From positions 2,638,001 to 2,702,000 of the forward strand of contig NZ_CP115913.1 of NCBI RefSeq assembly GCF_027938815.1: a stretch of 64,000 nucleotides of DNA, written 5' to 3'. Position 1 is the stretch's first letter; the number at the start of each line of letters is the position of its first letter. Positions 52,079 through 61,447 of this stretch are shown here, piece after piece. Source of the DNA: Oceanirhabdus sp. W0125-5. Its GTDB lineage: Bacteria > Bacillota > Clostridia > Clostridiales > Clostridiaceae. Under the pieces are notes generated by a model. That model was given only the letters and a program-made list of their open reading frames with translations. It had not been told where the DNA came from and did no database searches. The position numbers were made by a program, and so were the translations under genes.

Positions 52079-52335
52079 CATACATTAAATTGAAAAAACA
52101 AGATGCTCATATTAAACGTTCCTTTGTTGCGCCAGCTGGGAATTTCTTCTCAATAGTTTATTTACTAATATTAATTATTGCATGTGTATTGTTTGTTTGG
52201 GTTCCTGGACAACCATTTGATTTTGCATATGCTATGCCGATTATTGTAGGACTAGTTGTAGTTATGGGAATTGGTGAAGTTATTATAGTATCTTGTCAGA
52301 AAAAATATGGTAAACAGCAAGAAATAAATCAATAA
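52070..52335 (+). pseudogene. Amino acid permease, 3' remnant
   Basis: Immediately after the helD break the frame reads LAYIKLKKQDAHIKRSFVAP and VYLLILIIACVLFVWVPGQP up to a stop at 52335, two membrane segments typical of the C-terminus of APC-type amino acid permeases. The rest is missing. The junction with helD (about 52070-52078) records a deletion. Confidence 0.7.
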
Positions 52336-52357
52336 AATAAATTAAAGAGAATATATG

Positions 52358-52395
52358 ATACCTGTAAATGATTAATCATTTACAGGTATTTTGAC
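52358..52395. terminator. 32-bp perfect palindrome, terminator
   Basis: Arms ATACCTGTAAATGATT and complement, followed by TTTTG. It would end the permease transcript ahead of the tungstate operon. Confidence 0.75.
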
Positions 52396-52428
52396 TTATA
52401 TAGACCTTATTATTAATATTTTACAAAA

Positions 52429-52467
52429 ATACCATATATTGAAAAGTGGTATTTTTTATGATATAAT
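52429..52467 (+). promoter_or_regulatory. tupA promoter overlapping an inverted repeat
   Basis: TTGAAA (52439-52444), 17 bases, TATAAT (52462-52467). The repeat AATACCA / TGGTATT (about 52427-52453) straddles the -35 element and is a candidate operator for a metal- or oxyanion-responsive repressor. Confidence 0.6.
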
Positions 52468-52527
52468 CCCATTAAAATACAGTCTTATATTTTGAAGTGA
52501 TGAATTATAAGAAAAGGGGGAGAAAAA

Positions 52528-53394
52528 ATGAGTAAAAAAAGAAAAATTTTTATAGCAGGACTAGTTATAATGTTAGTGTTATCAATGTTTTCAGGATGCG
52601 CTAATAAAAATGAAAAGGCACAATCCAATAAAGAGCCAAAGCAAAAAAGTATAATATTAGCAACAACAACAAGTACTGAAAATAGCGGATTATTAGCTGA
52701 TATACTACCAGATTTTACGGAAAAGACAGGAATAGATGTAAAGGTTGTAGCTGTTGGGACAGGGAAAGCTTTAGCCATGGGAAGAGATGGTGAAGCAGAT
52801 GTTCTTTTGGTACATGCTAAAGCATCTGAAGAGGAATTTGTTAATGAGGGACATGGAACTGAAAGATTCGATGTTATGTACAATGATTTTGTACTAGTTG
52901 GTTCAAAGGATGATAAAGCTAATTTAAAAGAGCTTTCACCAAATGATATATTTAGAGCATTAAGCATTATAAAAGAGAATGAGTGTAAATTTATAACTAG
53001 AGGAGATGATTCTGGAACTCATAAGAAAGAATTATCTTATTGGAAAAGTAATGATATAACTCCAGAAGGAGATTGGTACATATCAACTGGACAAGGTATG
53101 GGTGCTACTCTTAATGTTGCTAATGAATCATTAGGTTACACATTGACAGATAGAGCAACATATTTATCTATGAAAGAGAATTTAGATTTAGAAATCATTG
53201 TAGAAGGCGATGAAAAATTATTCAATCAATATGGTGTTATACCAGTAAATCCTGATAAAAATAATAAAATCAATGCAGAGGGTGCTAAAAAGTTTGTTGA
53301 GTGGATTTTAAGTGAGGAAACTCAAAAGCTTATTAGTGAGTTTGGAGTTGATAAATTTGGTCAGAATTTATTTAATCCTAATGCAAATAAATAA
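52528..53394 (+). CDS. tupA: Tungstate ABC transporter, substrate-binding lipoprotein
   Basis: The 288-residue protein starts with a lipoprotein signal whose lipobox is MFSGC (Cys at 25). The mature protein has the TupA hallmark ATTTSTENSGLL (about 48-59) and VGTGKALAMGRDGEADVLLVHA, the residues that hold tungstate with high selectivity over molybdate. GGGGGAG precedes the ATG. It heads the tup operon, and a hairpin after it (53409-53433) probably raises its level relative to the permease. It supplies tungsten to the aldehyde oxidoreductase encoded downstream. Confidence 0.95.
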   Translation: MSKKRKIFIAGLVIMLVLSMFSGCANKNEKAQSNKEPKQKSIILATTTSTENSGLLADILPDFTEKTGIDVKVVAVGTGKALAMGRDGEADVLLVHAKASEEEFVNEGHGTERFDVMYNDFVLVGSKDDKANLKELSPNDIFRALSIIKENECKFITRGDDSGTHKKELSYWKSNDITPEGDWYISTGQGMGATLNVANESLGYTLTDRATYLSMKENLDLEIIVEGDEKLFNQYGVIPVNPDKNNKINAEGAKKFVEWILSEETQKLISEFGVDKFGQNLFNPNANK

Positions 53395-53408
53395 GTAAAT
53401 TATTATTG

Positions 53409-53433
53409 CTGCTAGTCGTAAAAAGGCTAGCAG
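53409..53433 (+). terminator. Hairpin between tupA and tupB
   Basis: CTGCTAG / CTAGCAG stem, loop of 11, moderately T-rich after it. It is probably a partial terminator or a 3'-end protector for tupA mRNA. Confidence 0.55.
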
Positions 53434-53477
53434 TCTCAATTTTATATTTAACAAGGCAGTAAGGGAGGTAATAGAAA

Positions 53478-54167
53478 GTGGAATATATTTTAAATGGTAT
53501 AAAAGAAGCGCTTGATTTATTGCTGTCTTTTGATGGAGAAACCTATAAAATAATTGTTTTATCAATTTATGTTTCATTTTTATCAACAATAATATCTTCT
53601 TTGATTGCTGTACCGATTGGACTAGCTTTTGCAACAAAGGAATTTAAGTTAAAGAAATTATCAACTAGGATACTATATACTTTAATGGGGATTCCTCCTG
53701 TTGTAGTTGGTCTAATAGTTTCACTGTTTTTAGCTAGAAAGGGGCCTTTGGGGGAATTGCAGCTTATGTTCACCCCAACTGCTATGATTATTGCCCAGAC
53801 AATATTGGTTACCCCTATAATTGCAGGGATAATATTTAATAATTTTAAAGAGAAGGCTGTAGAGATAATAAATGTTTCTAAAACTTTAGGAGCTAACAGA
53901 TTTCATGTATTTATTTTATTGATAAGAGAAATGCGAGTATATGTATTGATAGCATTAGTTACAGGCTTTGGAAGAGCTATTTCTGAAGTGGGAGCGGTTA
54001 TGATTGTTGGAGGGAACATTAAAGGACATACGAGAGTTATGACATCTTTTATAGCAATGAACAATAGTATGGGGAATTACTCACAATCTATTGCTATGGG
54101 AGTTGTTCTGTTAACATTATCATTTATAACTAATTCAATTCTATACATGTTTGGTATGGAGGAATGA
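53478..54167 (+). CDS. tupB: Tungstate ABC transporter, permease
   Basis: 229 residues with five or six transmembrane helices. The cytoplasmic coupling loop EVINVSKTLGANRFHVFILL is the EAA-type motif of binding-protein-dependent permeases. The start is GTG 53478 after GGGAGGTAA. It partners with TupA and the ATPase TupC, whose ATG begins two bases past its stop. Confidence 0.93.
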   Translation: MEYILNGIKEALDLLLSFDGETYKIIVLSIYVSFLSTIISSLIAVPIGLAFATKEFKLKKLSTRILYTLMGIPPVVVGLIVSLFLARKGPLGELQLMFTPTAMIIAQTILVTPIIAGIIFNNFKEKAVEIINVSKTLGANRFHVFILLIREMRVYVLIALVTGFGRAISEVGAVMIVGGNIKGHTRVMTSFIAMNNSMGNYSQSIAMGVVLLTLSFITNSILYMFGMEE

Positions 54168-54168
54168 T

Positions 54169-54891
54169 ATGGATATTAAAGTAAAGAATTTAAAGAAACA
54201 GTATGGAAATAAAATTATTTTAGATATCGAAGAATTAAATTTAACATCAGGAAAAATTTATGGAATAATTGGACCAAATGGAGCTGGAAAAAGTACATTA
54301 CTTAAAATTATAAGTGGATTAGAAGAACCCACTGAAGGTAAGGTTTATATAGATGGTGAAAGACTTGATGACTTAAAAATGAAACATATAACTTATTCAA
54401 ATCAAAAACCATATTTGTATAGAACTACTGTATTTAATAATGTGTCTTATCCATTAAAGTTCAGAAAGATGAATAAGGAGAACATTAATTCAACTGTAAA
54501 TGATATTTTACATGAATTTAAAATAGAACATATTAAAGATAATCAAGCAATAAGTTTGTCTGGAGGGGAAACTCAAAAGGTCGCATTAGCAAGAGCTCTT
54601 GTGTTTGACCCAAAATGCCTTCTCTTAGATGAACCAACAGCTAATATTGACCCAGATTATGTAGAAATTATAGAAAAGGCAGTTATAGATAGAAATAAAA
54701 AAAATAACTCCACAGTTTTAATCATCACTCATAACATTAGTCAAGCAAGAAGAATATGTGATGAAATTATATTTCTAAATAATGGTAAAATTGTGGAAGT
54801 AGGAAATATGAAAGAAATTTTTTTGAATTCAAATAGTAATATTATTAGAAAATTCTTAGATATAGAGTATTGTGCTTTAGAAAAATTATAA
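54169..54891 (+). CDS. tupC: Tungstate ABC transporter, ATPase
   Basis: 240 residues: Walker A GPNGAGKST (about 36-44), signature LSGGETQKVALARAL, Walker B CLLLDEPTANID, H-loop ITHN. ATG 54169 follows GGAGG inside the tupB end; the longer frame from 54151 has no ribosome site. It drives tungstate import. Confidence 0.93.
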   Translation: MDIKVKNLKKQYGNKIILDIEELNLTSGKIYGIIGPNGAGKSTLLKIISGLEEPTEGKVYIDGERLDDLKMKHITYSNQKPYLYRTTVFNNVSYPLKFRKMNKENINSTVNDILHEFKIEHIKDNQAISLSGGETQKVALARALVFDPKCLLLDEPTANIDPDYVEIIEKAVIDRNKKNNSTVLIITHNISQARRICDEIIFLNNGKIVEVGNMKEIFLNSNSNIIRKFLDIEYCALEKL

Positions 54892-55082
54892 GAAATTAAT
54901 GAAAAGAAAATGCACGGCATTGCTGTGTGTTTTATTTGACTCTATGAGTGTATCGTTATGGAACGAAAAATATAATAGAAAATGTGGTTAGTTATTATTA
55001 ATGGAAATATATGTAAAAAGTATGATATAATAAATGAAACAGTGTTTTATTTCGGAACAGTTTTGATAAAGGTGGAATGAAT

Positions 55083-55574
55083 ATGATAAAGGCAGCAATT
55101 TTAACTATTAGTGATAAAGGTTCAAAAGGGGAAAGAGTAGATGGAACAGGTCCAGTAATAAGAAAAATACTTGAAGATAATGAGTATAAGGTGGAATATT
55201 ATAAAATAATTCCAGATGAAATGAAGGAAATTGAAAAGGAACTTAAATATTTAAGTGATAATCTAAAGATAGAATTGGTTTTAACAAATGGAGGAACAGG
55301 TTTTTCGGAAAGAGATGTAACACCTGAAGCAACTAGAAATGTTATTGAAAAATATGTGCCCGGTATTGGGGAAGTAATGAGAGGAAAATCTTTAGAAATA
55401 ACCCCTAAAGCAATGCTTTCTAGAGCAATTGCAGGAATAAGAAAGAAAACTCTAATTATTAATTTACCAGGAAGCCCGAAGGGTGCTGCTGAAAACTTAG
55501 GCTTTGTTATTCCTGCACTTAAGCATGGTATAGAAATAATGGTTGGAAAAGCATCAGAATGTGCTAGGAAGTAA
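55083..55574 (+). CDS. moaB: MoaB/Mog-type molybdopterin adenylyltransferase
   Basis: 163 residues from ATG 55083 (GGTGG 7 bases upstream; the ATG at 55077 is too close). TNGGTGFSERDVTPEAT and INLPGSPKGAAENL are the MPT-binding signatures of MogA/MoaB proteins, which adenylylate molybdopterin before metal insertion. It follows tupC by about 190 bases containing a weak hairpin and a TATAAT-like element at about 55025. Confidence 0.92.
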   Translation: MIKAAILTISDKGSKGERVDGTGPVIRKILEDNEYKVEYYKIIPDEMKEIEKELKYLSDNLKIELVLTNGGTGFSERDVTPEATRNVIEKYVPGIGEVMRGKSLEITPKAMLSRAIAGIRKKTLIINLPGSPKGAAENLGFVIPALKHGIEIMVGKASECARK

Positions 55575-55649
55575 AGCATTAGAATATTCAAAACTCATAA
55601 GTGATAATGATATAGAGCTGAGATATCTATAGTTAGGAGATGAAAAACA

Positions 55650-56879
55650 ATGGATTTGTTTAACGTTATATCAGTTGATGAAACTAAAAAGATACTTAAT
55701 GAAGCTTTTGAAGAAGAAGTTTATTGTGAAGATGTGCATATTAAAAGCGCCTTAGGAAGGATAATTTCTAAAGATATTATGGCTTCAATTAATGTTCCTT
55801 CTTTTAGGAGGTCTACAGTAGATGGATACGCAGTGATTTCAAGAGATACTGCTGGAGCAAGTGAAGCGATACCTGCCATGATGAAATTAAAAGGTGAGGT
55901 AATTATGGGAGCGGCTCCTTTATGTAAAATTGATTTTCCAGGTGAATGTGTTTATGTGCCTACAGGTGGAATGCTTCCAGAAGGATGCAATGCTGTAGTA
56001 ATGATTGAATATACAGACAGACTTGATGAAGAGACAATTCTTATTAATAGTCCAGTAGCATACGGAGATAATGTTGTACAAACAGGTGAAGATATTGAAA
56101 ATGGAGAGAAAGTGCTGGAAAAAGGGACTAAGTTAAGACCATATGAAATTGGGTTGCTATCATGTCTGGGAATAGGTAATGTTCAGGTGTATACAAAACC
56201 TAAGATAGCTGTAATTTCAACAGGAGATGAAATAGTGGGATGTGATGAAAATCCTAAACTGGGACAAGTAAGGGATATAAATTCATATATTATATCATCA
56301 TGTGTACTTGAAGATGGTGGAGAACCATTAAATTTTGGTGTAATTAAAGATAGTTATGAAGATTTAAAAAAAGCAGTAGATGATGCACTGAATAAATGTG
56401 ATATAGTTTTAATTTCAGGTGGAAGTTCAGTGGGAAAAAAGGATCAAACATTAAAAGTAATTAATGCACTTGAGGATTCTACATTATTAGCTCATGGAAT
56501 ATCCATTAAACCAGGTAAACCAACAATTATAGCAAAAGCAGGTAAAAAAGTTATATTTGGTCTTCCAGGTCATCCATTATCTTGCGCAGTTGTTTATAAA
56601 GTGATTGTTAATTATTACATAAATAAGCTAACAAATTATAATAATATAGATTACCCTGTACAATGTAAATTTCCAATCAATTATCATAATTCCAAAGGGA
56701 GAGAAGAATATCTTCCCGTTATGCTGGAAAGAAGCGAAGATGGAGAAATTATTGCTAATCCTGTTTTTAGTAAGTCAGGCTTGATTACTGGATTTACAAA
56801 AGCTTGGGGGTATTTAAAAATTAAAAAGAATGATGAAGGAATTAAAGAAGGACAAACAGTATATGCATATAAGTTTTAA
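55650..56879 (+). CDS. moeA: Molybdopterin metal-insertion enzyme MoeA
   Basis: 409 residues; it inserts the oxyanion into adenylylated molybdopterin. Domain I-II: RRSTVDGYAV (about 50-59), PTGGMLPEGCNAVVMIEYT; domain III: STGDEIVG, LISGGSSVGKKD, HGISIKPGKPT, GLPGHPLSC; then domain IV. GTTAGGAGATG precedes the ATG. With a tungstate transporter upstream and AOR downstream, tungsten is the probable metal. Confidence 0.95.
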   Translation: MDLFNVISVDETKKILNEAFEEEVYCEDVHIKSALGRIISKDIMASINVPSFRRSTVDGYAVISRDTAGASEAIPAMMKLKGEVIMGAAPLCKIDFPGECVYVPTGGMLPEGCNAVVMIEYTDRLDEETILINSPVAYGDNVVQTGEDIENGEKVLEKGTKLRPYEIGLLSCLGIGNVQVYTKPKIAVISTGDEIVGCDENPKLGQVRDINSYIISSCVLEDGGEPLNFGVIKDSYEDLKKAVDDALNKCDIVLISGGSSVGKKDQTLKVINALEDSTLLAHGISIKPGKPTIIAKAGKKVIFGLPGHPLSCAVVYKVIVNYYINKLTNYNNIDYPVQCKFPINYHNSKGREEYLPVMLERSEDGEIIANPVFSKSGLITGFTKAWGYLKIKKNDEGIKEGQTVYAYKF

Positions 56880-56892
56880 TGGAGGTGGTAAA

Positions 56893-58803
56893 ATGGCTCA
56901 AAAAGTTTACTTGTCTAATTATGAATTAAAAGATGCAATTAAAATGTATTTTAATAAATTAACTAACTTAAGAAAAGAAAAAGAGATGATTAATACGTGG
57001 GATGCAAATGGAAGAGTTACATCAGTACCAGTATATTCTCTAATGTCCTCTCCCTTTTATAATTCATCTGCTATGGATGGCATCGCAGTTAAAAGCTCAT
57101 CTACTATAGGAGCAACAGATAGAAATCAAATAGTTCTTGAAGAAGGAAAAGACTATATAGTAGTAGATACAGGTGATCCTATACCTAAGGAATTTGATAG
57201 TGTAATTATGATTGAGGATCTGATAAATGTAGATCACAATAAAGTGAAAATTTATAAGAGTGTGATACCCTGGCAGCATATTAGAGCATTAGGAGAGGAT
57301 ATAGTTGAAAATCAACTAATAATTCCTTCAAATCACACAATCAGACCTGTGGACATAGGTGCCATGATAGCTGGAGGGGTAAATAGTGTAGAAGTTTATA
57401 AAAAGCCAAGGGTTGGAATTATTCCTACAGGTACCGAAATTGTTGAGCCGGGAACAGAACTAAAAGTTGGAGATATTATAGAATTTAATTCAAGAACTTT
57501 TAGTGCTCAGGTTGAAAGTTGGGGCGGTAATGCTAATAGATATAATATTGTGGATGATGTTTATGAAGAAATTAAAGAAACAGTTAAGAAAGCATCAGAA
57601 GAAAATGATATTGTTCTAATAAATGCTGGATCATCTGCAGGAAGAGAAGATTATACAGCTAAGGTAATAGAGGAATTGGGAGAAGTTGTACTTCATGGTG
57701 TGGCTATAAAACCTGGTAAGCCTGTCATCTTGGGAATTGTAAATAACAAGCCTGTAATAGGTATACCTGGATATCCAGTTTCAGCTTATTTCATAATGGA
57801 GCTTATAGTTAAAAAGCTGATTCAAAGCTATCAAGGAATGGAAGGAAAATCTTTAAAAACAGTAAAAGCTACTTTGTCTAGAAGAGTAATGTCGTCACTT
57901 AAGCACTTGGAATTTGTAAGAATGAAACTTGGGTATGTAGGAAATAAACTTATAGCAACTCCTTTGACAAGAGGTGCAGGGGCTACCATGTCATTAGTTC
58001 GTGCTGATGGAATACTTGAAATTCCTCAAAGTAGTGAAGGAATCGAAGCAGGAGAAGAAATTGAAGTAAAACTTTTAAAGGATGAAGATGATATAAAAAA
58101 TACTATTGTATGTATAGGAAGTCATGACCCTATTATAGATATTGTTTCAGATTTTATACATATGAGAAATAAGAATTATTTTTTATCTTCTGCTCATGTT
58201 GGAAGTATGGGTGGAATTATGGCCCTTAAAAAAGAAGAAACACATATAGCTCCAATACACCTTTTAGATATGGAATCTGGAGAATACAATGTGTCTTACG
58301 TTAAAAAATATTTATCAAACCAAAATATTCATTTAATAAAGGGAGTAAAAAGAATACAAGGTTTGATGGTTCAAAAAGGTAATCCTTTAAATATTAAAGG
58401 GTTTAAGGATATAGCAGATGGAAAGAAGAAATTTGTAAATAGACAACGAGGGTCTGGGACAAGATTACTACTGGATTATAATCTTAAAAAGATAGGAATT
58501 AATCCTAATAAAATATTAGGTTATGAAAGAGAAGAATTTACTCATCTTTCTGTTGCAGCTGCAGTAGCTGCTGGAGATGTTGATTGTGGACTTGGGGTTT
58601 ATTCAGCAGCTGAAATGATGGAGCTTGACTTTATTCCTTTATGTAAAGAAGAGTATGATATAGCAGTTCCAGAAGAGTATCTTGAAATGGATATAATAAA
58701 GGAATTTATTAAAGTAATTAAGAGTGAAGAGTTTTGCAATGAGTTAGATAAGCTTGGAGGATATGATTATTCAGGCATCGGTGAGATAATCAAAATTCAA
58801 TAA
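56893..58803 (+). CDS. MoeA paralogue fused to a periplasmic-binding-protein-like domain
   Basis: 636 residues from ATG 56893 (GGAGGTGG upstream). Residues 1-400 repeat the MoeA fold (SSAMDGIAV, PTGTEIVEPG, NAGSSAGREDYT, HGVAIKPGKPV, GIPGYPVSAY). Residues about 410-636 are a cytoplasmic PBP-like domain (RQRGSGTRLLLDY, VAAAVAAGDVDCGLGVYSAA). Such fusions recur in clostridia and archaea. The extra domain may sense or hold the oxyanion or a cofactor intermediate; the role is inference. It may differ from the first MoeA in metal preference. Confidence 0.92.
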   Translation: MAQKVYLSNYELKDAIKMYFNKLTNLRKEKEMINTWDANGRVTSVPVYSLMSSPFYNSSAMDGIAVKSSSTIGATDRNQIVLEEGKDYIVVDTGDPIPKEFDSVIMIEDLINVDHNKVKIYKSVIPWQHIRALGEDIVENQLIIPSNHTIRPVDIGAMIAGGVNSVEVYKKPRVGIIPTGTEIVEPGTELKVGDIIEFNSRTFSAQVESWGGNANRYNIVDDVYEEIKETVKKASEENDIVLINAGSSAGREDYTAKVIEELGEVVLHGVAIKPGKPVILGIVNNKPVIGIPGYPVSAYFIMELIVKKLIQSYQGMEGKSLKTVKATLSRRVMSSLKHLEFVRMKLGYVGNKLIATPLTRGAGATMSLVRADGILEIPQSSEGIEAGEEIEVKLLKDEDDIKNTIVCIGSHDPIIDIVSDFIHMRNKNYFLSSAHVGSMGGIMALKKEETHIAPIHLLDMESGEYNVSYVKKYLSNQNIHLIKGVKRIQGLMVQKGNPLNIKGFKDIADGKKKFVNRQRGSGTRLLLDYNLKKIGINPNKILGYEREEFTHLSVAAAVAAGDVDCGLGVYSAAEMMELDFIPLCKEEYDIAVPEEYLEMDIIKEFIKVIKSEEFCNELDKLGGYDYSGIGEIIKIQ

Positions 58804-58916
58804 TATAGGTATAGATTCCATGTTGAAATTTGATTTATTTAAATAGATTAAAGTATTTTTATCCGAAAGATAATTTTTGAATAAGTTAATTTTCATATAT
58901 ATAAAGGAGATTAAAT

Positions 58917-59876
58917 ATGATAGATAAGAAAGGGAGAAAAATAAATTATCTAAGGGTTTCCCTAACAGATAGATGTAACCTTAGATGTACTTATTGTATG
59001 CCAGAAGAAGGAATCATAAAAAAATCACATGATGATATATTACACTTTAAAGATATATTGAAGGTGATTAAAGCAGCTTCAAATCTTGGTGTGAAAAAGG
59101 TGAGATTTACAGGGGGAGAACCTCTCATTGTAAAGGGAGTAGATGAATTAATATATGAAACTTCAAAAATTCAGGGTATTAATGATATATCATTAACAAC
59201 AAATGGAATACTTCTAAGTGATAAAATTCATGATTTGAAAAGAGCAGGTTTGAATAGAGTTAATATAAGTCTAGACACTTTAGATAAAGATAAATATAAA
59301 GCTATTACTAGAGGTGGAGAATTAAATAAAGTACTGGATGCTATAGATAAATGCCAAGAATTAGGCATTAAATCTATAAAAATTAATGCTGTACTTATTA
59401 AAGGATTTAATGACAATGAAATAGAGAGTTTTATTAAGTTAACAAAGGAGAGTACTATCCATGTTCGATTTATTGAGCTTATGCCTATAGGTGAAGGAGT
59501 AAAATTTTTTAATGATTCTTTTATCTCATCTAAGGAGATTATTAATAGATATCCTCAATTAATTCCGGTGGAAAGAGAGGAATTTGGTACAGCTGAATTA
59601 TTTAAGCTTAAAGATGGAAAGGGAAGAATTGGTTTTATTAATCCATTAAGTTGTAAATTTTGTGTTGAGTGTAACAGAATAAGACTTACTTCAGAAGGTG
59701 GTATTAAACCATGTTTACATTCAGCAGAAGAATATAATATTAAGAAGTATCTCAATAATGAAGCTATAATGACTAAAGAATTAGAGAATATCATCTACAA
59801 TAAGCCTTTAGAGCATCACCTTGGAGAGGATAAATTAAGCGGAAGTAAGAAAATGATGTTTCAGATAGGAGGATAA
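58917..59876 (+). CDS. moaA: GTP 3',8-cyclase MoaA
   Basis: 319-residue radical SAM enzyme for the first step of pterin cofactor synthesis. The N-terminal cluster motif is C20-x3-C24-x2-C27 (RCNLRCTYC), followed by FTGGEPL. The C-terminal cluster is in [12 protein letters not shown]...KPCLHS, and the protein ends in the functionally important Gly-Gly. AAGGAG precedes the ATG. MoaC follows 1 base after the stop. Confidence 0.97.
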   Translation: MIDKKGRKINYLRVSLTDRCNLRCTYCMPEEGIIKKSHDDILHFKDILKVIKAASNLGVKKVRFTGGEPLIVKGVDELIYETSKIQGINDISLTTNGILLSDKIHDLKRAGLNRVNISLDTLDKDKYKAITRGGELNKVLDAIDKCQELGIKSIKINAVLIKGFNDNEIESFIKLTKESTIHVRFIELMPIGEGVKFFNDSFISSKEIINRYPQLIPVEREEFGTAELFKLKDGKGRIGFINPLSCKFCVECNRIRLTSEGGIKPCLHSAEEYNIKKYLNNEAIMTKELENIIYNKPLEHHLGEDKLSGSKKMMFQIGG

Positions 59877-59877
59877 A

Positions 59878-60369
59878 TTGAATATGGAAATGAAAGATGG
59901 CTTAACGCATATAAACCAAGAAGGAAGAGCGAAAATGGTTGATGTTAGTGAAAAATCAGAAACTAAAAGAGAAGCAGTGGCATCAGCTAAGATATATATG
60001 AAAAAAGAAACACTTGAAAGAATTAAGGAAGGAACAATGAAAAAAGGTGATGTTCTTTCTGTGGCTCAAGTAGGTGGAATAATGGGGGCAAAAAAAACAT
60101 CAGATATTATACCAATGTGCCACCCTATTATGATATCTGGTTGTGATATTAGTTTTAATTTAGATTTCGAAAATAATAAGGTTGATATTATTGCAACTAC
60201 TAAAACTATTGGACAAACAGGTATTGAAATGGAAGCATTATCAGCTGTGTCTATTGCAGCACTTACTATATATGATATGTGTAAGGCAATCGATAAAGAA
60301 ATGATTATATCAGATATCAAGCTATTGAAAAAGACTGGGGGAAAGTTAGGCACTTTTATCGCAAAGTAA
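59878..60369 (+). CDS. moaC: Cyclic pyranopterin monophosphate synthase MoaC
   Basis: 163 residues. Family blocks: [59 protein letters not shown]. It completes cyclic pyranopterin formation with MoaA. The start is TTG 59878 or ATG 59884; AGGAGG is 5 and 11 bases away, so both are possible. moaD and moaE are not in the window. Confidence 0.96.
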   Translation: MNMEMKDGLTHINQEGRAKMVDVSEKSETKREAVASAKIYMKKETLERIKEGTMKKGDVLSVAQVGGIMGAKKTSDIIPMCHPIMISGCDISFNLDFENNKVDIIATTKTIGQTGIEMEALSAVSIAALTIYDMCKAIDKEMIISDIKLLKKTGGKLGTFIAK

Positions 60370-60387
60370 AATTTAGGAGGAATAAAA

Positions 60388-60822
60388 ATGGCTAAAGTTG
60401 TGGCAATTAATATAAGTGAAAAAAAAGGAGTTATTAAGAAGTCTATTGATAAGGGATTCTTTAAAGTTGAGCATGGTCTTGAAGGAGATGCACATGCAGG
60501 GAAATGGCACAGACAGGTAAGTTTACTTGGGCAAGAGAGTATTGATAAAATGATTGCAAAAGGAATTAATGACTTAACACCTGGTAAATTTGCTGAAAAT
60601 ATTACTACAGAGGGCATTGAATTATATGAGCTTCCAATAGGGACTAAATTAAGAATTGGAGAGACGGAGATGGAAGTTACTCAAATAGGTAAAGAGTGTC
60701 ATCATGGTTGTGAAATACGTAAGCTAACAGGTGATTGTGTTATGCCTAGAGAAGGAATATTTACAAGAGTACTTAAAGAAGGAGTTATTAAGGCGGGAGA
60801 TGAAATAAAAATCATAAAATAG
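60388..60822 (+). CDS. MOSC-domain protein 1
   Basis: 144 residues, a single MOSC beta-barrel: GLEGDAHAGKWHRQVSLLG, FAENITTEGIELYELPIGT, and the Cys region GKECHHGCEIRKLTGDCVMP. MOSC domains bind or sulfurate molybdopterin cofactor. Stand-alone forms beside moa genes are common in clostridia. AGGAGG precedes the ATG, 18 bases after moaC. Confidence 0.9.
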   Translation: MAKVVAINISEKKGVIKKSIDKGFFKVEHGLEGDAHAGKWHRQVSLLGQESIDKMIAKGINDLTPGKFAENITTEGIELYELPIGTKLRIGETEMEVTQIGKECHHGCEIRKLTGDCVMPREGIFTRVLKEGVIKAGDEIKIIK

Positions 60823-60837
60823 GTAATCTATGAGATA

Positions 60838-60960
60838 AAAACAAATGTATAATGTATAATTGATAATGGATAATGATGGATGTTTCTGTTACTCAGAAAC
60901 TACATCTTATTATTTTATTGAAGAAAAAGCAAAATCATAATAAAGTTTTATATAATTTTA
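60838..60960 (+). repeat. Partial copy of the structured repeat
   Basis: Starts with AATTGATAATGGATAATGATGG and holds the GTTTCTG-TTACT-CAGAAAC hairpin between GATGGAT and CTACAT, as copy 2 does with a different stem. The rest of the element is missing or decayed. Confidence 0.5.
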
Positions 60961-60994
60961 TTTATTAAAAATGTTTCTAAAGGAAGTTAAATAA

Positions 60995-61432
60995 ATGGCT
61001 AAGGTAAGATTAATTAAAATTAAAAGAAGTAAAGAACTGCCAAGAGATATTGTTAATGAGGTTTATTTTGAAGAAAATAAGGGGTTAAAAGGGGATATCT
61101 ATGCAGATGGTGGTAACAGACAAATAAGCATATTTGGAACTGATAGCAAAAGAATAATTCAAGAAAATAAAGATCATGGATTATGTACAGTGAAATTTGA
61201 AGAAAATATCACTATTGATGGTATAGAGCTATATAAATATCCTGTAGGAACAAAGATTAGAATTGGTGATGCTATACTGGAAATAACTCAAGTAGGGAAA
61301 GAATGTTTTAAAGGGTGTTCTATTTATGAAGTATCAAATAAATGCCTTTTAACTACAGAGTGTATATTTGGTAAAGTTAATAAGTCTGGATGGGTAAAAA
61401 ATGGGGATAAAATTGATATTATCTATAAATAG
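60995..61432 (+). CDS. MOSC-domain protein 2
   Basis: 145 residues, a diverged relative of the MOSC gene before it: GLKGDIYADGGNRQISIFG, FEENITIDGIELYKYPVGT, VGKECFKGCSIYEVSNKCLL. The His pair after the first Cys is lost, and the Gly-Arg-Glu end (MPREGIF in protein 1) is changed to LTTECIF. It may have a different ligand or a partner role. GGAAG precedes the ATG. Confidence 0.85.
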   Translation: MAKVRLIKIKRSKELPRDIVNEVYFEENKGLKGDIYADGGNRQISIFGTDSKRIIQENKDHGLCTVKFEENITIDGIELYKYPVGTKIRIGDAILEITQVGKECFKGCSIYEVSNKCLLTTECIFGKVNKSGWVKNGDKIDIIYK

Positions 61433-61447
61433 GGAGGAAAACATAAA

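Noticed and set aside
52485..52967. Minus-strand frame of 160 codons opposite tupA
   Set aside because: Shadow of tupA with no start signal and covering its promoter-proximal region.
60066..60617. Minus-strand frame of 183 codons opposite moaC and MOSC 1
   Set aside because: Shadow of two well-supported genes; Ser/Pro/Ile-rich translation and no ribosome site.
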